A DNA stretch of 64,000 bases from CAVSVP01 sp963731125 (GTDB lineage: Bacteria; Pseudomonadota; Gammaproteobacteria; Competibacterales; Competibacteraceae), in contig CAVSVP010000032.1 of the NCBI GenBank assembly GCA_963731125.1, positions 62,001 through 126,000 of the forward strand. Reading direction: 5' to 3'. This document shows, one piece after another, positions 35,290-43,692 of this stretch. The notes below the pieces were generated by a model. The model had not been told where the DNA came from. It was given only the letters and a program-made list of their open reading frames with translations, and searched no databases. Numbering within the stretch: position 1 is the first letter of the stretch; the number at the start of each line of letters is the position of its first letter. A program made the translations under genes and the position numbers.

Positions 35290-36090
35290 TCACCCATAGC
35301 CCTTGCGCACCTTGCCGCGGAAGACCCAGTAGACGCTGATCGTGTAGACGGCGATGACCGGCAGGACGACGATGCCGCCGTAGAACAGGAACTTAAGCGA
35401 GGCGTCCGGCGCCGCGGCGTCCGCAGCCGTGAGAGTATAGGGTATCACGTAAGGCCAGAACATCACCCCCAGGCTCAGGTAGGCGGCGAGGAAGAAGAGC
35501 ACGGTCATCGCGAACGGCACACCGTCGCGCTGCTTCCACGCGCCGATGACGATTCCGAGCAGAACAAGCGCTCCCAGCACGGGGAACGCGAGACCCCAGG
35601 ACCGCCCGTGCAAGTTGCTTTGGGCGAGAACGCTGTAGTCGAAAGTCACAGCGAAGGCGACAAACACGATTGCCAGCACGCCGGCGGTGAGCCACGGAAT
35701 GCGCTCGTAGGCCCAAGGCGCGCAGCTCGCCTTGGCTTTTGAGCACGAGCCAGCCCGCGCCCAGGAGGGCATACCCGAGCACGAATCCGATCCCGGTCAG
35801 GATCGGGAAGGGAGCGAACCAGTCGAACGAGCCGCCGGCGAACTGGCCGTCGGCGACGGGGATGCCGCGTATCATCGCGCCAACCGCCGCGCCCTGGACG
35901 AACGCGACCACCGTCGAGCCAAGGGAAAATTCCCAGTCCCAGACTCGGCGCATGCGCTCGCTCCGGAAGCGGAATTCGAACGCGACGCCCCGGAAGATCA
36001 GGCCGAACAACAGCAGCAGCACCGGGAAGTAGAACGCACCGAGGAACACCGCATAGGCGTCCGGAAACGCCGCGAAGAGGCTTCCTGGGG
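35290..36090 (-). pseudogene. cydB: Cytochrome bd oxidase subunit II (cydB), truncated and frameshifted
   Basis: The frame from about 36090 to 35720 encodes GSLFAAFPDAYAVFLGAFYF, LIFRGVAFEFRFRS and GYALLGAGWLVLKSQGEL, typical CydB. The protein continues in another frame (AYERIPWLTAGVLAIV ... WVFRGKVRKGYG) to 35290. The shift lies in the GCGCGCC region near 35717-35725. About 55-60 N-terminal residues are missing; in their place the DNA joins directly to a DUF1254 gene. A deletion or recombination made this chimera. Not functional. Confidence 0.85.
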
Positions 36091-37377
36091 GAGATCCTTC
36101 AACGCTGCCTGTACGGCGGAATCGAACGCATCCATCTCGAAGGGCTTGCCGGGAACGATGCCGATCTTGGCCATTCGCGCGACGATTGGCGTATCCTCCT
36201 TCGCGGGAGGAGCGGCCTCCCCCATCAATTCCGCCATCAGGTCGAAGTAGTCGGCCGTGCCCATCGCGAGGATCACTGCCTGCGGCTTATCGGTCATGCT
36301 GAAGCCCGGATCCGGGTTCACCGGCGGCCCTTCGTAGGTGTAGGACTTACCCCATGCGGAGAGAGGCCTGATCTCGTACTGCGCCTGGAGCGCGTTAACG
36401 ATCTTGTAGTCGGCCTCCGTGCCATCGGCATACGTGCGGCCAAGGATGACCATGTAGCGCGTCGGCGACTTGATCTCCTTCATGCCCTTGGGCACGTCGC
36501 CCTTCCAGCCCGGGCCGGTGATCAGGTAGGTGGCCCCTTTCTCGCCGGTGGTGCGGCTACCCAGGGAATCGATCACCGGCATCCACAAGCTGTACAGCGG
36601 GAACAGGAAGTAGCGCTTGCCCATGTCCGAATACGAGAAGACCGTCGGCTCCTTGCCGACGTCGAGCCACGCGATCGAATAGAGCGTGTCCGCGTTCGGC
36701 GCCGAAACGCCGCGATAGTCTCCCGGCGGGTAGCGCGGCACATTCGAGAACGCGCCCATCGGCGCACGCAGATCAGGTGTGGCCTTGGGCACGTTGGTCA
36801 TCTGCACGCGGGTCACTTCGGTGGTGATCAGCGAGTAGCCGTAGATGTAGGCCTAGGGTGTCTAAAAACGCCATCTTTAGGCCAAATTCGTTGCCCGGTT
36901 TTTGGACCCTGAGAATATCGCTATGACACCGATTCACGCTGGGTTTGGAACCAATCAGCGAGGTCCAAAAAGTGATTAAAGCAAATTGGCCGATTTAGAC
37001 GCCCTAATGTAGGCCTCTTCGGCAATGGCCTTGGCTTCGTCCGGGGTCAGCGCCTGAGCGCTGGCCGGCCCTCCCTCGGCCACGCCAGTGGCAACCACCA
37101 GCTTCTGGCCTATCTCGATCGTGTCGGAGCGCAGCTTGTTCTGCTCCTTCAACGCAGCCACGGTGACGCCAAGGCGTTCAGCAATTGTCGACAGGTCATC
37201 GCCTGCGACCACCGTATAGACGCCGCTCGCGGCATCGTAGGAGCCTTCCGCGTGTTGGCGCGGCCCACTGTCCGCCGCCTGAACGCTGCCGAAGGCGAAA
37301 CAGGCCGCCACAGCCAGGATTGTGAAGACTCTGAGCCCGGCCCTGTTTAGCAATTGCAGAAATAAAATACGCATCAT
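36085..37377 (-). pseudogene. LysM-DUF1254 exported protein, broken by two insertions and a 3' truncation
   Basis: The 5' part (37377-37007) encodes a signal peptide, the DSGPRQHAEG tag, and a LysM domain (YTVVAGDDLSTIAERLGVTV). It runs to AIAEEAY. A 153-base element then interrupts, and the frame resumes as AYIYGYSLITTEV... with a DUF1254 domain (APNADTLYSIAWLDV). This ends at about 36090, where cydB sequence begins. In addition, a 282-base element separates the AAGGAG ribosome-binding site (near 37672) from the start codon. The intact relative is the gene at 37863-39728. Confidence 0.85.
36854..37006. mobile_element. 153-bp non-autonomous element with 9-bp target duplication
   Basis: Imperfect terminal inverted repeats TAGGGTGTCTAAAAACGCC (left) and, read inward from the right, TAGGGCGTCTAAATCGGCC. 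The direct repeat ATGTAGGCC flanks both sides (36845-36853 and 37007-37015). Internal GGTTTTTGGACC / GGTCCAAAAA add a second palindrome. No coding capacity. It splits the LysM-DUF1254 gene; removing one target copy restores EEAYIYGYS. The transposase family is not identified. Confidence 0.88.
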
Positions 37378-37382
37378 ATTAA

Positions 37383-37664
37383 CTTGACAATGTCACATTA
37401 GAAAAATCTAATGTTTATTCAAATTCAGTACATTACAGAAATATGTTTGGCTATCAACTTTAGCCGGGACACGTGGCAAGCGACTTGGTAGGAGCGAGCT
37501 GGCTCGCGAATAGGCGGACATCAGATTTAGTTCGCGAGCCAGCTCGCTCCTACCAGCGAATGTGGGGTCTAGCATGTCCCGCTTTAAGTTCGTAGCCAGC
37601 AGTGGTTACCTTAGTTCATTGATAAATAAATATTAAAAGAAACTGCTAATGTGACATTGTCAAG
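37383..37664. mobile_element. 282-bp MITE with 19-bp perfect termini and TTAA duplication
   Basis: Ends are CTTGACAATGTCACATTAG and its exact reverse complement; TTAA flanks on both sides (37379-37382, 37665-37668). It carries no gene, but does carry a REP-like palindrome in its centre (37487-37554). The paralogous gene at 37863-39728 shows the empty site: a single TTAA between its AAGGAG and ATG. So insertion moved the ribosome-binding site of the LysM-DUF1254 gene about 290 bases from the start codon. Confidence 0.88.
37487..37554. repeat. REP-like inverted pair (REPIN-like)
   Basis: GGTAGGAGCGAGCTGGCTCG with CGAA (37487-37510) and its exact reverse complement (37531-37554) around a 20-base spacer. 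The unit closely resembles the Pseudomonas REP core as I recall it. It lies inside the 282-base MITE. Confidence 0.75.
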
Positions 37665-37862
37665 TTAACGTCTCCTTAGTTTCGATGGTCGTGGATAAAC
37701 TGCGATTGGGATAAGCTAACGCTAACAGTCTGTCGGAGAATTTCAACTTCCAACCCTCTGATTTTTCGATCTGCTATGCATCGATTTTAGGCCTTTTGCG
37801 ACGATGGTAGCGGCCAACGTCCCGTCCCTAAATGGGCTTTTTTTGGTTCCAGATTTCTCGCT

Positions 37863-39728
37863 TCACTGAACCAGCTCGATCTCGCTCGGCCGCCACTTCT
37901 TGGTGAAGAACGGTTCGAGCGGGCTATACAGGCGCAGGATGGTGAACCAGCCTTTGTTCGGATCGGTCTGAATCCAGTTACCCCGCTTGACGCCTTCGGG
38001 TTGCTTCGGACCGAAGTAGATGGTGGTGGAGCCATCGGCATTCGCTTCGGCGGCGGGCGACGGGTAGCTCTGACTGCCGGCGCGTGGGTAGCGTTGCGGC
38101 GTGTCCAGCATCGATCGCGTCTGGTTGTCGTAAACGGTGAACGACCAGAACTTCTCCGCCGGAATATCCTTGGGCAGCGTGACCTTGTAGGTCTTTGCGC
38201 CGTCGAAGTATTCTCCGTTTGAATCCGACATGTTGACGAGATATTGCGAACCGATGCCCGTCAATCGCATGATCATGGCTGGGGTGATACCGGTGTAAGC
38301 GAAGAACATCGCCGTCCGCGAGTTCAAGGTGCGCGCGCCGGTGGGCGGGTTCACCGTGATGGTGCCGTCCGCACTGACTTCCGGTGGCGGCGTTTCAAAG
38401 TTGTAGCCACCCTGGAAGAGCATGTTCATCCACGCCGAGCCGGGATAGTAATACCAACCCTCGGATGGGCGTGAATTCCAGTTCAGGGCCCGACCGGTGG
38501 CCGACCCGATGGCCGCCGCGTCGGTCAGAATCTTCTTCATCCGCGCATCGGGTTTGAACGGTTTGCCTTTCACGATGCCGATGGCGGCGAGCGATCCCAT
38601 GATCTCTGGGTCCAGTGCACCCACCGGTTCCTTCTGAACCAGCTCGTTGATCATCTCAAAGTAGCTGAAATCGCTTGGTGGCACGGTGTTCATCACCTTG
38701 CCGCTGCCTTCGAAGATTTTCGCCGGTGGCTGCGGACGAAGGAAGGCCCAGTCGAGCTTGTGCTCCGGCGTGCGCGCCAGAGTGGCCTCACCTTGCAATG
38801 CCGAGGCGATGCTGGTGCCGTAGCCGCCGGGCAGATAGGGATAGATCTTGAGGGTCTTCTTGATGATCTCAACCGGGCGCTTGGGATCGTTGTCCTCCAG
38901 GAACGAGCGGCCAAGCATGAGGGCCCGGGTGGTGCGCATCTTTTGCACGAAGTAACCGCTCTCCGGCAGTTCACCTTCATAGCCGGCGGGGACCAGCAGG
39001 TATTTGCCGCCTTCACCGCGATCCGGACCGGGCAGGCCGAAGTCGCTGATCCAGTTGAACCACATGTCGTCGAAGATCCCGAGGGACAGCGGCGGCGTCT
39101 CCACCACGATCGGTCCGTCTGTAGCGTCGAGATTGGCCCAAAAGTAAATCGTGTCTGCATTGGCGGTCAGGAACAGGGACTTGGAATCCATCAGTTCCGA
39201 GAAGACCAGCGCCGTGTTGTTCGGGACACCCGCATCATTGAAGCCCTTGAAAGCGGCCGTGGTGGATGCTCCCTGATACGCGTTGATGAAAGCCTCGACG
39301 CCGTGCATCAGGTCGAGATAGTCATAAATCTTCGCGACGGTTTCCTTGCTCGGTGCCCCGTCCTTAAATTCAAGCGTACCGAGAGAGGACTCGAGTTTGT
39401 CGGGGGTAATGAGCGCTGGGGGGATGCCCACAGCGCCAGCGGCAGCAATAACTAACTTATCACCGACCTCGATTTCGTCCGACGACAGCTTGTTCTGTGC
39501 CTTTAGCGCGGCCACGGTGACGCCAAGGCGTTCGGCAATTGTCCCCAGGTCATCGCCTGCGACGACCGTATAGACACCGCTCGCGGCATCGTAGGAGCCT
39601 TCCGCGTGTTGGCGCGGCCCACTGTCCGCCGCCTGAACGCTGCCGAAGGCGAAACAGGCCGCCACAGCCAGGATTGTGAAGACTCTGAGCCCGGCCCTGT
39701 TGAGCAATTGCAGAAATAAAACACTCAT
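37863..39728 (-). CDS. Exported LysM-DUF1254-DUF1214 protein
   Basis: 621 residues. Signal peptide (about 1-34), DSGPRQHAEG tag (35-44), LysM (YTVVAGDDLGTIAERLGVTV, about 53-95), a linker, then DUF1254 (LTANADTIYFWANLD) and DUF1214 (GAKTYKVTLPKDIPAEKFWS, FTVYDNQTRSMLD). The LysM domain should bind peptidoglycan, holding the catalytic part in the periplasm. The biochemical role of DUF1254/1214 proteins is not settled. AAGGAG lies 11 bases before the ATG. It is the intact paralogue of the broken gene just downstream. Confidence 0.88.
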   Translation of the reverse strand: MSVLFLQLLNRAGLRVFTILAVAACFAFGSVQAADSGPRQHAEGSYDAASGVYTVVAGDDLGTIAERLGVTVAALKAQNKLSSDEIEVGDKLVIAAAGAVGIPPALITPDKLESSLGTLEFKDGAPSKETVAKIYDYLDLMHGVEAFINAYQGASTTAAFKGFNDAGVPNNTALVFSELMDSKSLFLTANADTIYFWANLDATDGPIVVETPPLSLGIFDDMWFNWISDFGLPGPDRGEGGKYLLVPAGYEGELPESGYFVQKMRTTRALMLGRSFLEDNDPKRPVEIIKKTLKIYPYLPGGYGTSIASALQGEATLARTPEHKLDWAFLRPQPPAKIFEGSGKVMNTVPPSDFSYFEMINELVQKEPVGALDPEIMGSLAAIGIVKGKPFKPDARMKKILTDAAAIGSATGRALNWNSRPSEGWYYYPGSAWMNMLFQGGYNFETPPPEVSADGTITVNPPTGARTLNSRTAMFFAYTGITPAMIMRLTGIGSQYLVNMSDSNGEYFDGAKTYKVTLPKDIPAEKFWSFTVYDNQTRSMLDTPQRYPRAGSQSYPSPAAEANADGSTTIYFGPKQPEGVKRGNWIQTDPNKGWFTILRLYSPLEPFFTKKWRPSEIELVQ

Positions 39729-39781
39729 AATATTAAGGTCTCCTTAGTTCTACTTTGTCAGGCAACTCACAATATTTCCGT

Positions 39782-39945
39782 TCACAGACCACTAGCGCGT
39801 GGTTGAGTTGAGAGGATAGTACTCCTTAAAGTACATCGTGATCGGTTAGAAGCTGTCCACCGACGGCATTTCGCCTTTTTGAAGGTCAGCGTGTAATTGT
39901 TCGCGCTGTTGAACGGCTGGTCGTCGCTATCTTCGGAAAAAGATA
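39782..39945 (-). pseudogene. DUF1214 C-terminal remnant
   Basis: Minus-strand translation gives DDQPFNSANNYTLTFKK, then after a shift by one base at the A-rich run GEMPSVDSF*PITMYFKEYYPLNSTTR*. This matches the DUF1214 end (NYTLTFKKGE..P.VDGFWSITMYD...). Two stops and a frameshift make it a dead fragment. It may be the lost tail of the truncated DUF1254 gene at 36085. Confidence 0.65.
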
Positions 39946-39963
39946 AATCGGTTTCAATTGAAC

Positions 39964-41313
39964 TCAGTCCTGTAACGTTTCGACGCTGCGTTTTACCCCT
40001 TTCTGAACCAGCCGTATTCTTCTTCCCGTGATACTGCGATAGGCGAACTCTATTCCCAACGACACCAGAATCATACCCACCAGAATCCACAGATGGTTAC
40101 GAGTCGCCGGATTCTCGTCCACTTCGATGCACAGTACGATCAGGGCAATGGCCGTGCTAAGCGCCGCCAATCCCGATATCCAGACACGACTGCCGGTATC
40201 ACGGGCCAGTCGTACATTGGCAATATTGACCGCCATAAACAGTAGCAGGAAGCCTGCACTGCCCATGGTCGCGATCGCCTCCAGGGGCACTAAGTTGGCG
40301 ATGACGAGGGCAAGTACAGCGGTGATCAGAGTACCTTCAAAATGTTGGCCGCGTAGCGACCGTTCGAGCTCTTTAGGCAGTTGGCCGGTCTTGGCGATGA
40401 TGTAGGCCAGGCGTCCGGTACTGTAGAAGGTCGCATTGATCGCCGAGCTCGTGGCCATCAACGCCGCCATCGCGATGACGATATAGCCGGTCCTGCCCAT
40501 AATATCCTGTGCCGCCACGGACAAAGTAGTGTCACTGACCTTCGCCACCTCCGCGAAGCTTAGGTGTCCGACCACAACCATGACGATCAGCACATAGATG
40601 GCGATGACGATCAGCACACCGCCGATATAGGCAATCGGCAGCGAGCGCTTGGGGTCGGCAACATCCTTGGAGGCGTTGGCAATGAGCTCGAAACCCTCAT
40701 AGTTCAGGAAAATGAGCATGGCGCCGGCGACCAGACCCAGCGGCGTTACGTAGTTCTCGGGACCAAACCGCGTCCACTCCATGGGAGTGAGAAGACCGGC
40801 CACGACAAAGGCGACTAACAGGAGCATCTTGACGGCGTTGAAAAAGTTCTCAGAGCGGACGACGAGGCTCGCGCCAAAGACATTGACGATGGCCAAGCCG
40901 ACGATCACGGCGCTGATCAAGACATGATGCCAGAAGCCGCTTTCGTGCGCGGGGAAGAAACTGGCGCCATAGCTAGCGAAGGCGTAGGCATAGACCGCGA
41001 GCAGCACCACGTAGCTGAGCAGCAACAGGATGTTGGCCGCTCCTGTCACGATGCCACCGCCAAACGCCCGGTTCAGAAAATCGACCGTGCCGCCTTCTCC
41101 GGGGAAGCGCAGCGTCAACTTGAGATAGGAGTAGCTGGTAAGCAGCGCCACTATCCCTGCGATCAGAAAGGCGACGGGGGCGGTACCTTTTGTGACCTCT
41201 ATCGTGAGCCCGGTCACGGCGAAGATACCACCGCCCACCATGCCGCCGATACCGATGGACAGGGTGGAGAAGGTGCCTAGCTTGGATTCCCCGTTGAAAG
41301 ACATCGTGCCCAC
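39964..41313 (-). CDS. APC-superfamily amino acid permease
   Basis: 449 residues with about 12 membrane spans. It starts with GIGGMVGGGIFAVTGLTIEV, the APC helix-1 signature (GxGxxGxGIF), and has EGFELIANASKDVADPKRSLP at the conserved E-P motif. Inner membrane. It may import amino acids or exchange glutamate for GABA with the gadB product; specificity is not evident. Confidence 0.88.
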   Translation of the reverse strand: MGTMSFNGESKLGTFSTLSIGIGGMVGGGIFAVTGLTIEVTKGTAPVAFLIAGIVALLTSYSYLKLTLRFPGEGGTVDFLNRAFGGGIVTGAANILLLLSYVVLLAVYAYAFASYGASFFPAHESGFWHHVLISAVIVGLAIVNVFGASLVVRSENFFNAVKMLLLVAFVVAGLLTPMEWTRFGPENYVTPLGLVAGAMLIFLNYEGFELIANASKDVADPKRSLPIAYIGGVLIVIAIYVLIVMVVVGHLSFAEVAKVSDTTLSVAAQDIMGRTGYIVIAMAALMATSSAINATFYSTGRLAYIIAKTGQLPKELERSLRGQHFEGTLITAVLALVIANLVPLEAIATMGSAGFLLLFMAVNIANVRLARDTGSRVWISGLAALSTAIALIVLCIEVDENPATRNHLWILVGMILVSLGIEFAYRSITGRRIRLVQKGVKRSVETLQD

Positions 41314-41342
41314 ACCCCTTACGCGATGCGCTTAATGTAACA

Positions 41343-41365
41343 GCTGCCCACGGCAGCCTTTTTTT
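41343..41365 (+). terminator. Perfect hairpin plus T7, antisense to local genes
   Basis: GCTGCC-CAC-GGCAGC-C followed by seven Ts, a textbook intrinsic terminator on the plus strand. The flanking genes are on the minus strand, so it would stop antisense or read-through transcription entering the gap upstream of the permease. Confidence 0.6.
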
Positions 41366-41452
41366 GCCCGAGGATCAAGCTTCGGGGCAGGTAGGTGTCA
41401 ATGCAGAGTACCGATTTTCGATGATGACCCGGGCTATCATCGCTAGCGGTAT

Positions 41453-41941
41453 TTATTCCTCGCCAAAACCCTCGCGCAGTTTGGCCTCTTGCTCGTGGGT
41501 CAGGTTGGATTTGATCAGCGTGCCTATCTGGCCTTTGAGCTCATCCTCAACCTTATCCAGCGTTACGTTGCCGGTGAGCAAAAACAGGGCCGATGTCCCT
41601 TCCGCTACCTGGTCACGAACCGATTTGATGAAGTCGTCGTCAATGCCGTAGTCCTTAAAATGGCCGGCCAAAGCCCCCATCGCTGCGCCAACGGCCATGC
41701 CGAAGAAAGGAACGAAAAAGAGCATCCCAAAGAGCATCCCCCAGAAAGCGCCGCCGAGTGCCCCGGCCCCGGTCAGATTGGTGACTTGTCTGGTTTTGGG
41801 TTTCTTTTTGCCATGCGGCCATTCAACGATGGCGGCATCGGCGATTTCAATGAGATGTTGTTTTTGCAAACTTTCCAACTTGGTCAGCGCCTCACCCGCG
41901 CCGGTCGCGGAATTAAACTTCCAAACGGTCAAAGCTGTCAT
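41453..41941 (-). CDS. DUF1269-family membrane-associated protein
   Basis: 162 residues. It has a charged N-terminal domain, a glycine-rich hydrophobic hairpin (GALGGAFWGMLFGMLFFVPF and GMAVGAAMGALAGH, about 58-93) and a C-terminal domain ending LREGFGEE. This is the DUF1269 pattern. Function unknown, often stress-linked. Faces the permease gene in the same orientation. Confidence 0.8.
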   Translation of the reverse strand: MTALTVWKFNSATGAGEALTKLESLQKQHLIEIADAAIVEWPHGKKKPKTRQVTNLTGAGALGGAFWGMLFGMLFFVPFFGMAVGAAMGALAGHFKDYGIDDDFIKSVRDQVAEGTSALFLLTGNVTLDKVEDELKGQIGTLIKSNLTHEQEAKLREGFGEE

Positions 41942-42115
41942 GTGATTTTTTCTTCTTACCTAATAAATGTTTGAGTTTATTACAAAATTTACCATTACAT
42001 TACAGAGTGAATGTTCACATTCTACAATGGTCCATCACCCCCTTTCAATTGTAACTTGGCTTGCTACGGCCCACTTTTAAACTTAATTCCTCCGTTTCGG
42101 ACATCGGCCGCGGTC

Positions 42116-43369
42116 TCATTGCGAATCGAAGCTGAAGATCCTATTCCAGTCGTTCTTCATGCTGATGACGATCCAGCCCTGCTTCTTCGCCTCGTCGTAC
42201 AGCGCCTGGGTGAAGGTGCCGACCTTGGTGTCGGGCAGTCCCTGGGCCGGCCCGTAGGCGTACTCACGCTTCGCGTCGTCGTGGAGCAGAATCATCGACA
42301 ATCGCGCTCCGTCGCCGGCCTTCGTGTATTCCAGCATCTGCCGGTCGCCGGTCGAGTTGCCGAACGCCGCATATGGCCGACGCCCGATCATCAAATGGAT
42401 ACCCTCGGGCTTTCCGGCGTCGTTGTCGTTCAGGAGCAGCTTGGGCTCCTTGGTGAGAAACGGCTTGCCGTCCTTATCGTAACCGTATTTGGTGCCGCCT
42501 GCGGTACCGACCACCTGCTCGGGCGGGATGCCGTACACCTGCTCAGAGTACACCCGCACGAAGTCCTGGCCGCCGCCGGTGACGATGTAGGTCTTATAAC
42601 CATTGGCCCGCAGGTACTGCAGCAACTCCTGCATTGGCAGATACGTGAGCTCGGTATAGGGACGCTTCCAGCGCGGGTCCTTGGCGGTGTCGAGCCACTT
42701 CGTCGCCTCGGCTTTGAACTCGTCGACACTCATGCCGGTGAGCGTGGCGGCGAGAATCTTAAAAAGGTCGTCCATCGAGAGCTTGGCGATGGCCTCGCGG
42801 TTGCCCGACAACACGGTCTTGAACGGCTCGACCTTGGCGAGCTCCGGCTTGCTCTTAACCACTGCCGGGACCCGATCCAGGCAGTACATCACCTGCGAGT
42901 ACATCGGGTGCGAGACCCACAAGGTCCCGTCCTGGTCGAAGGTGGCGATACGCCCCTCCGGTGGTACGAACTGAGGACTCGAATCGTCGGTGGTGGTTTC
43001 CACGAACGTGATGATCGCCTGCTTGGCCGGGCCGTCGTTCCAGGAGGGCAGCGGATCGGTCTGGGCGGCAGCACCAGCGGCGACGGCAACGACCAGCTTC
43101 TGGCCCACCAAGATCTTGTCCGAGGTCAGCTTGTTCAGCGCCTCCAACTCGCCGACGGTGGTGCCGAAACGCTCGGCAATCTCTATCAGATCGTCGCGCG
43201 CAACCACGGTGTAGATGTTGGTCGAGGCATCGTATTGACCCTCGGCATGCGGGCGCGGCCCACTGTCTTCAGCGGCCAGCGCGCTGGCGTTGAAGAGCCC
43301 AAGTATGCCAATACAGATGACAAATACTGCAGCGCACACACGGGCTGAATAGTTCGGCTTATCTCTCAT
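42116..43369 (-). CDS. Exported LysM-HAD phosphatase fusion
   Basis: The start is placed at ATG 43369 (MRDKPNYS) because AGAGGGA sits about seven bases upstream; about 417 residues. Signal peptide (to about 33), tag DSGPRPHAEG, LysM (YTVVARDDLIEIAERFGTTV to KLVVAVAAG), then a haloacid-dehalogenase-type hydrolase with the nucleophile motif FDQDGTLWV (Asp near residue 145), TGGGQDF and GNSTGDRQM. It resembles periplasmic phosphoserine-phosphatase-like hydrolases. Substrate unknown. Peptidoglycan tethering is inferred from LysM. Confidence 0.87.
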   Translation of the reverse strand: MRDKPNYSARVCAAVFVICIGILGLFNASALAAEDSGPRPHAEGQYDASTNIYTVVARDDLIEIAERFGTTVGELEALNKLTSDKILVGQKLVVAVAAGAAAQTDPLPSWNDGPAKQAIITFVETTTDDSSPQFVPPEGRIATFDQDGTLWVSHPMYSQVMYCLDRVPAVVKSKPELAKVEPFKTVLSGNREAIAKLSMDDLFKILAATLTGMSVDEFKAEATKWLDTAKDPRWKRPYTELTYLPMQELLQYLRANGYKTYIVTGGGQDFVRVYSEQVYGIPPEQVVGTAGGTKYGYDKDGKPFLTKEPKLLLNDNDAGKPEGIHLMIGRRPYAAFGNSTGDRQMLEYTKAGDGARLSMILLHDDAKREYAYGPAQGLPDTKVGTFTQALYDEAKKQGWIVISMKNDWNRIFSFDSQ

Positions 43370-43495
43370 CTTCAGGTCCCTCTCGTTCATATCTCTCTTC
43401 TTCAGCTTCTCTCAACGATTGTAAGATGCTCTAACTCGCTGCTCGCTTCCGTGTGTTTGCACACCCAGGCCGATTTCCTATGCAAATCCGGTAGT

Positions 43496-43560
43496 TTGGG
43501 GTGAGGTACGAACCCCAACGACGCGTTCCCAACGTTGGGGTTCGCTATTGCTCACCCCAA
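43496..43560. repeat. Nested intergenic palindrome
   Basis: Outer arms TTGGGGTGAG / CTCACCCCAA and inner arms CGAACCCCAACG / CGTTGGGGTTCG form a cruciform-like unit of 65 bases. It is of the type dispersed in many gammaproteobacterial genomes. It lies between the LysM-HAD and LysM-sulfatase genes. Confidence 0.7.
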
Positions 43561-43626
43561 CCTACGGCCCTGACATCATCGGGAGCACGGCGCCGACTTC
43601 GAAGCTATGCTGACCGGCTCGTCACG

Positions 43627-43663
43627 AAAAGCGGGTGCCCCTGAACTTCGTCGGGGCGCCCGC
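43627..43663 (-). terminator. Intrinsic terminator of the LysM-sulfatase gene
   Basis: On the minus strand GCGGGCGCCCC and GGGGCACCCGC pair over 11 bases (one mismatch or wobble) around an 11-base loop, then TTTTCG follows. It starts 30 bases after the sulfatase stop. Confidence 0.75.
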
Positions 43664-43692
43664 TCTGCCTCACACCACGTCGTCTCAGGCGG

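Noticed and set aside
42011..43348. 445-codon open frame antisense to the LysM-HAD gene
   Set aside because: Shadow of a real gene with recognisable LysM and HAD motifs on the other strand.
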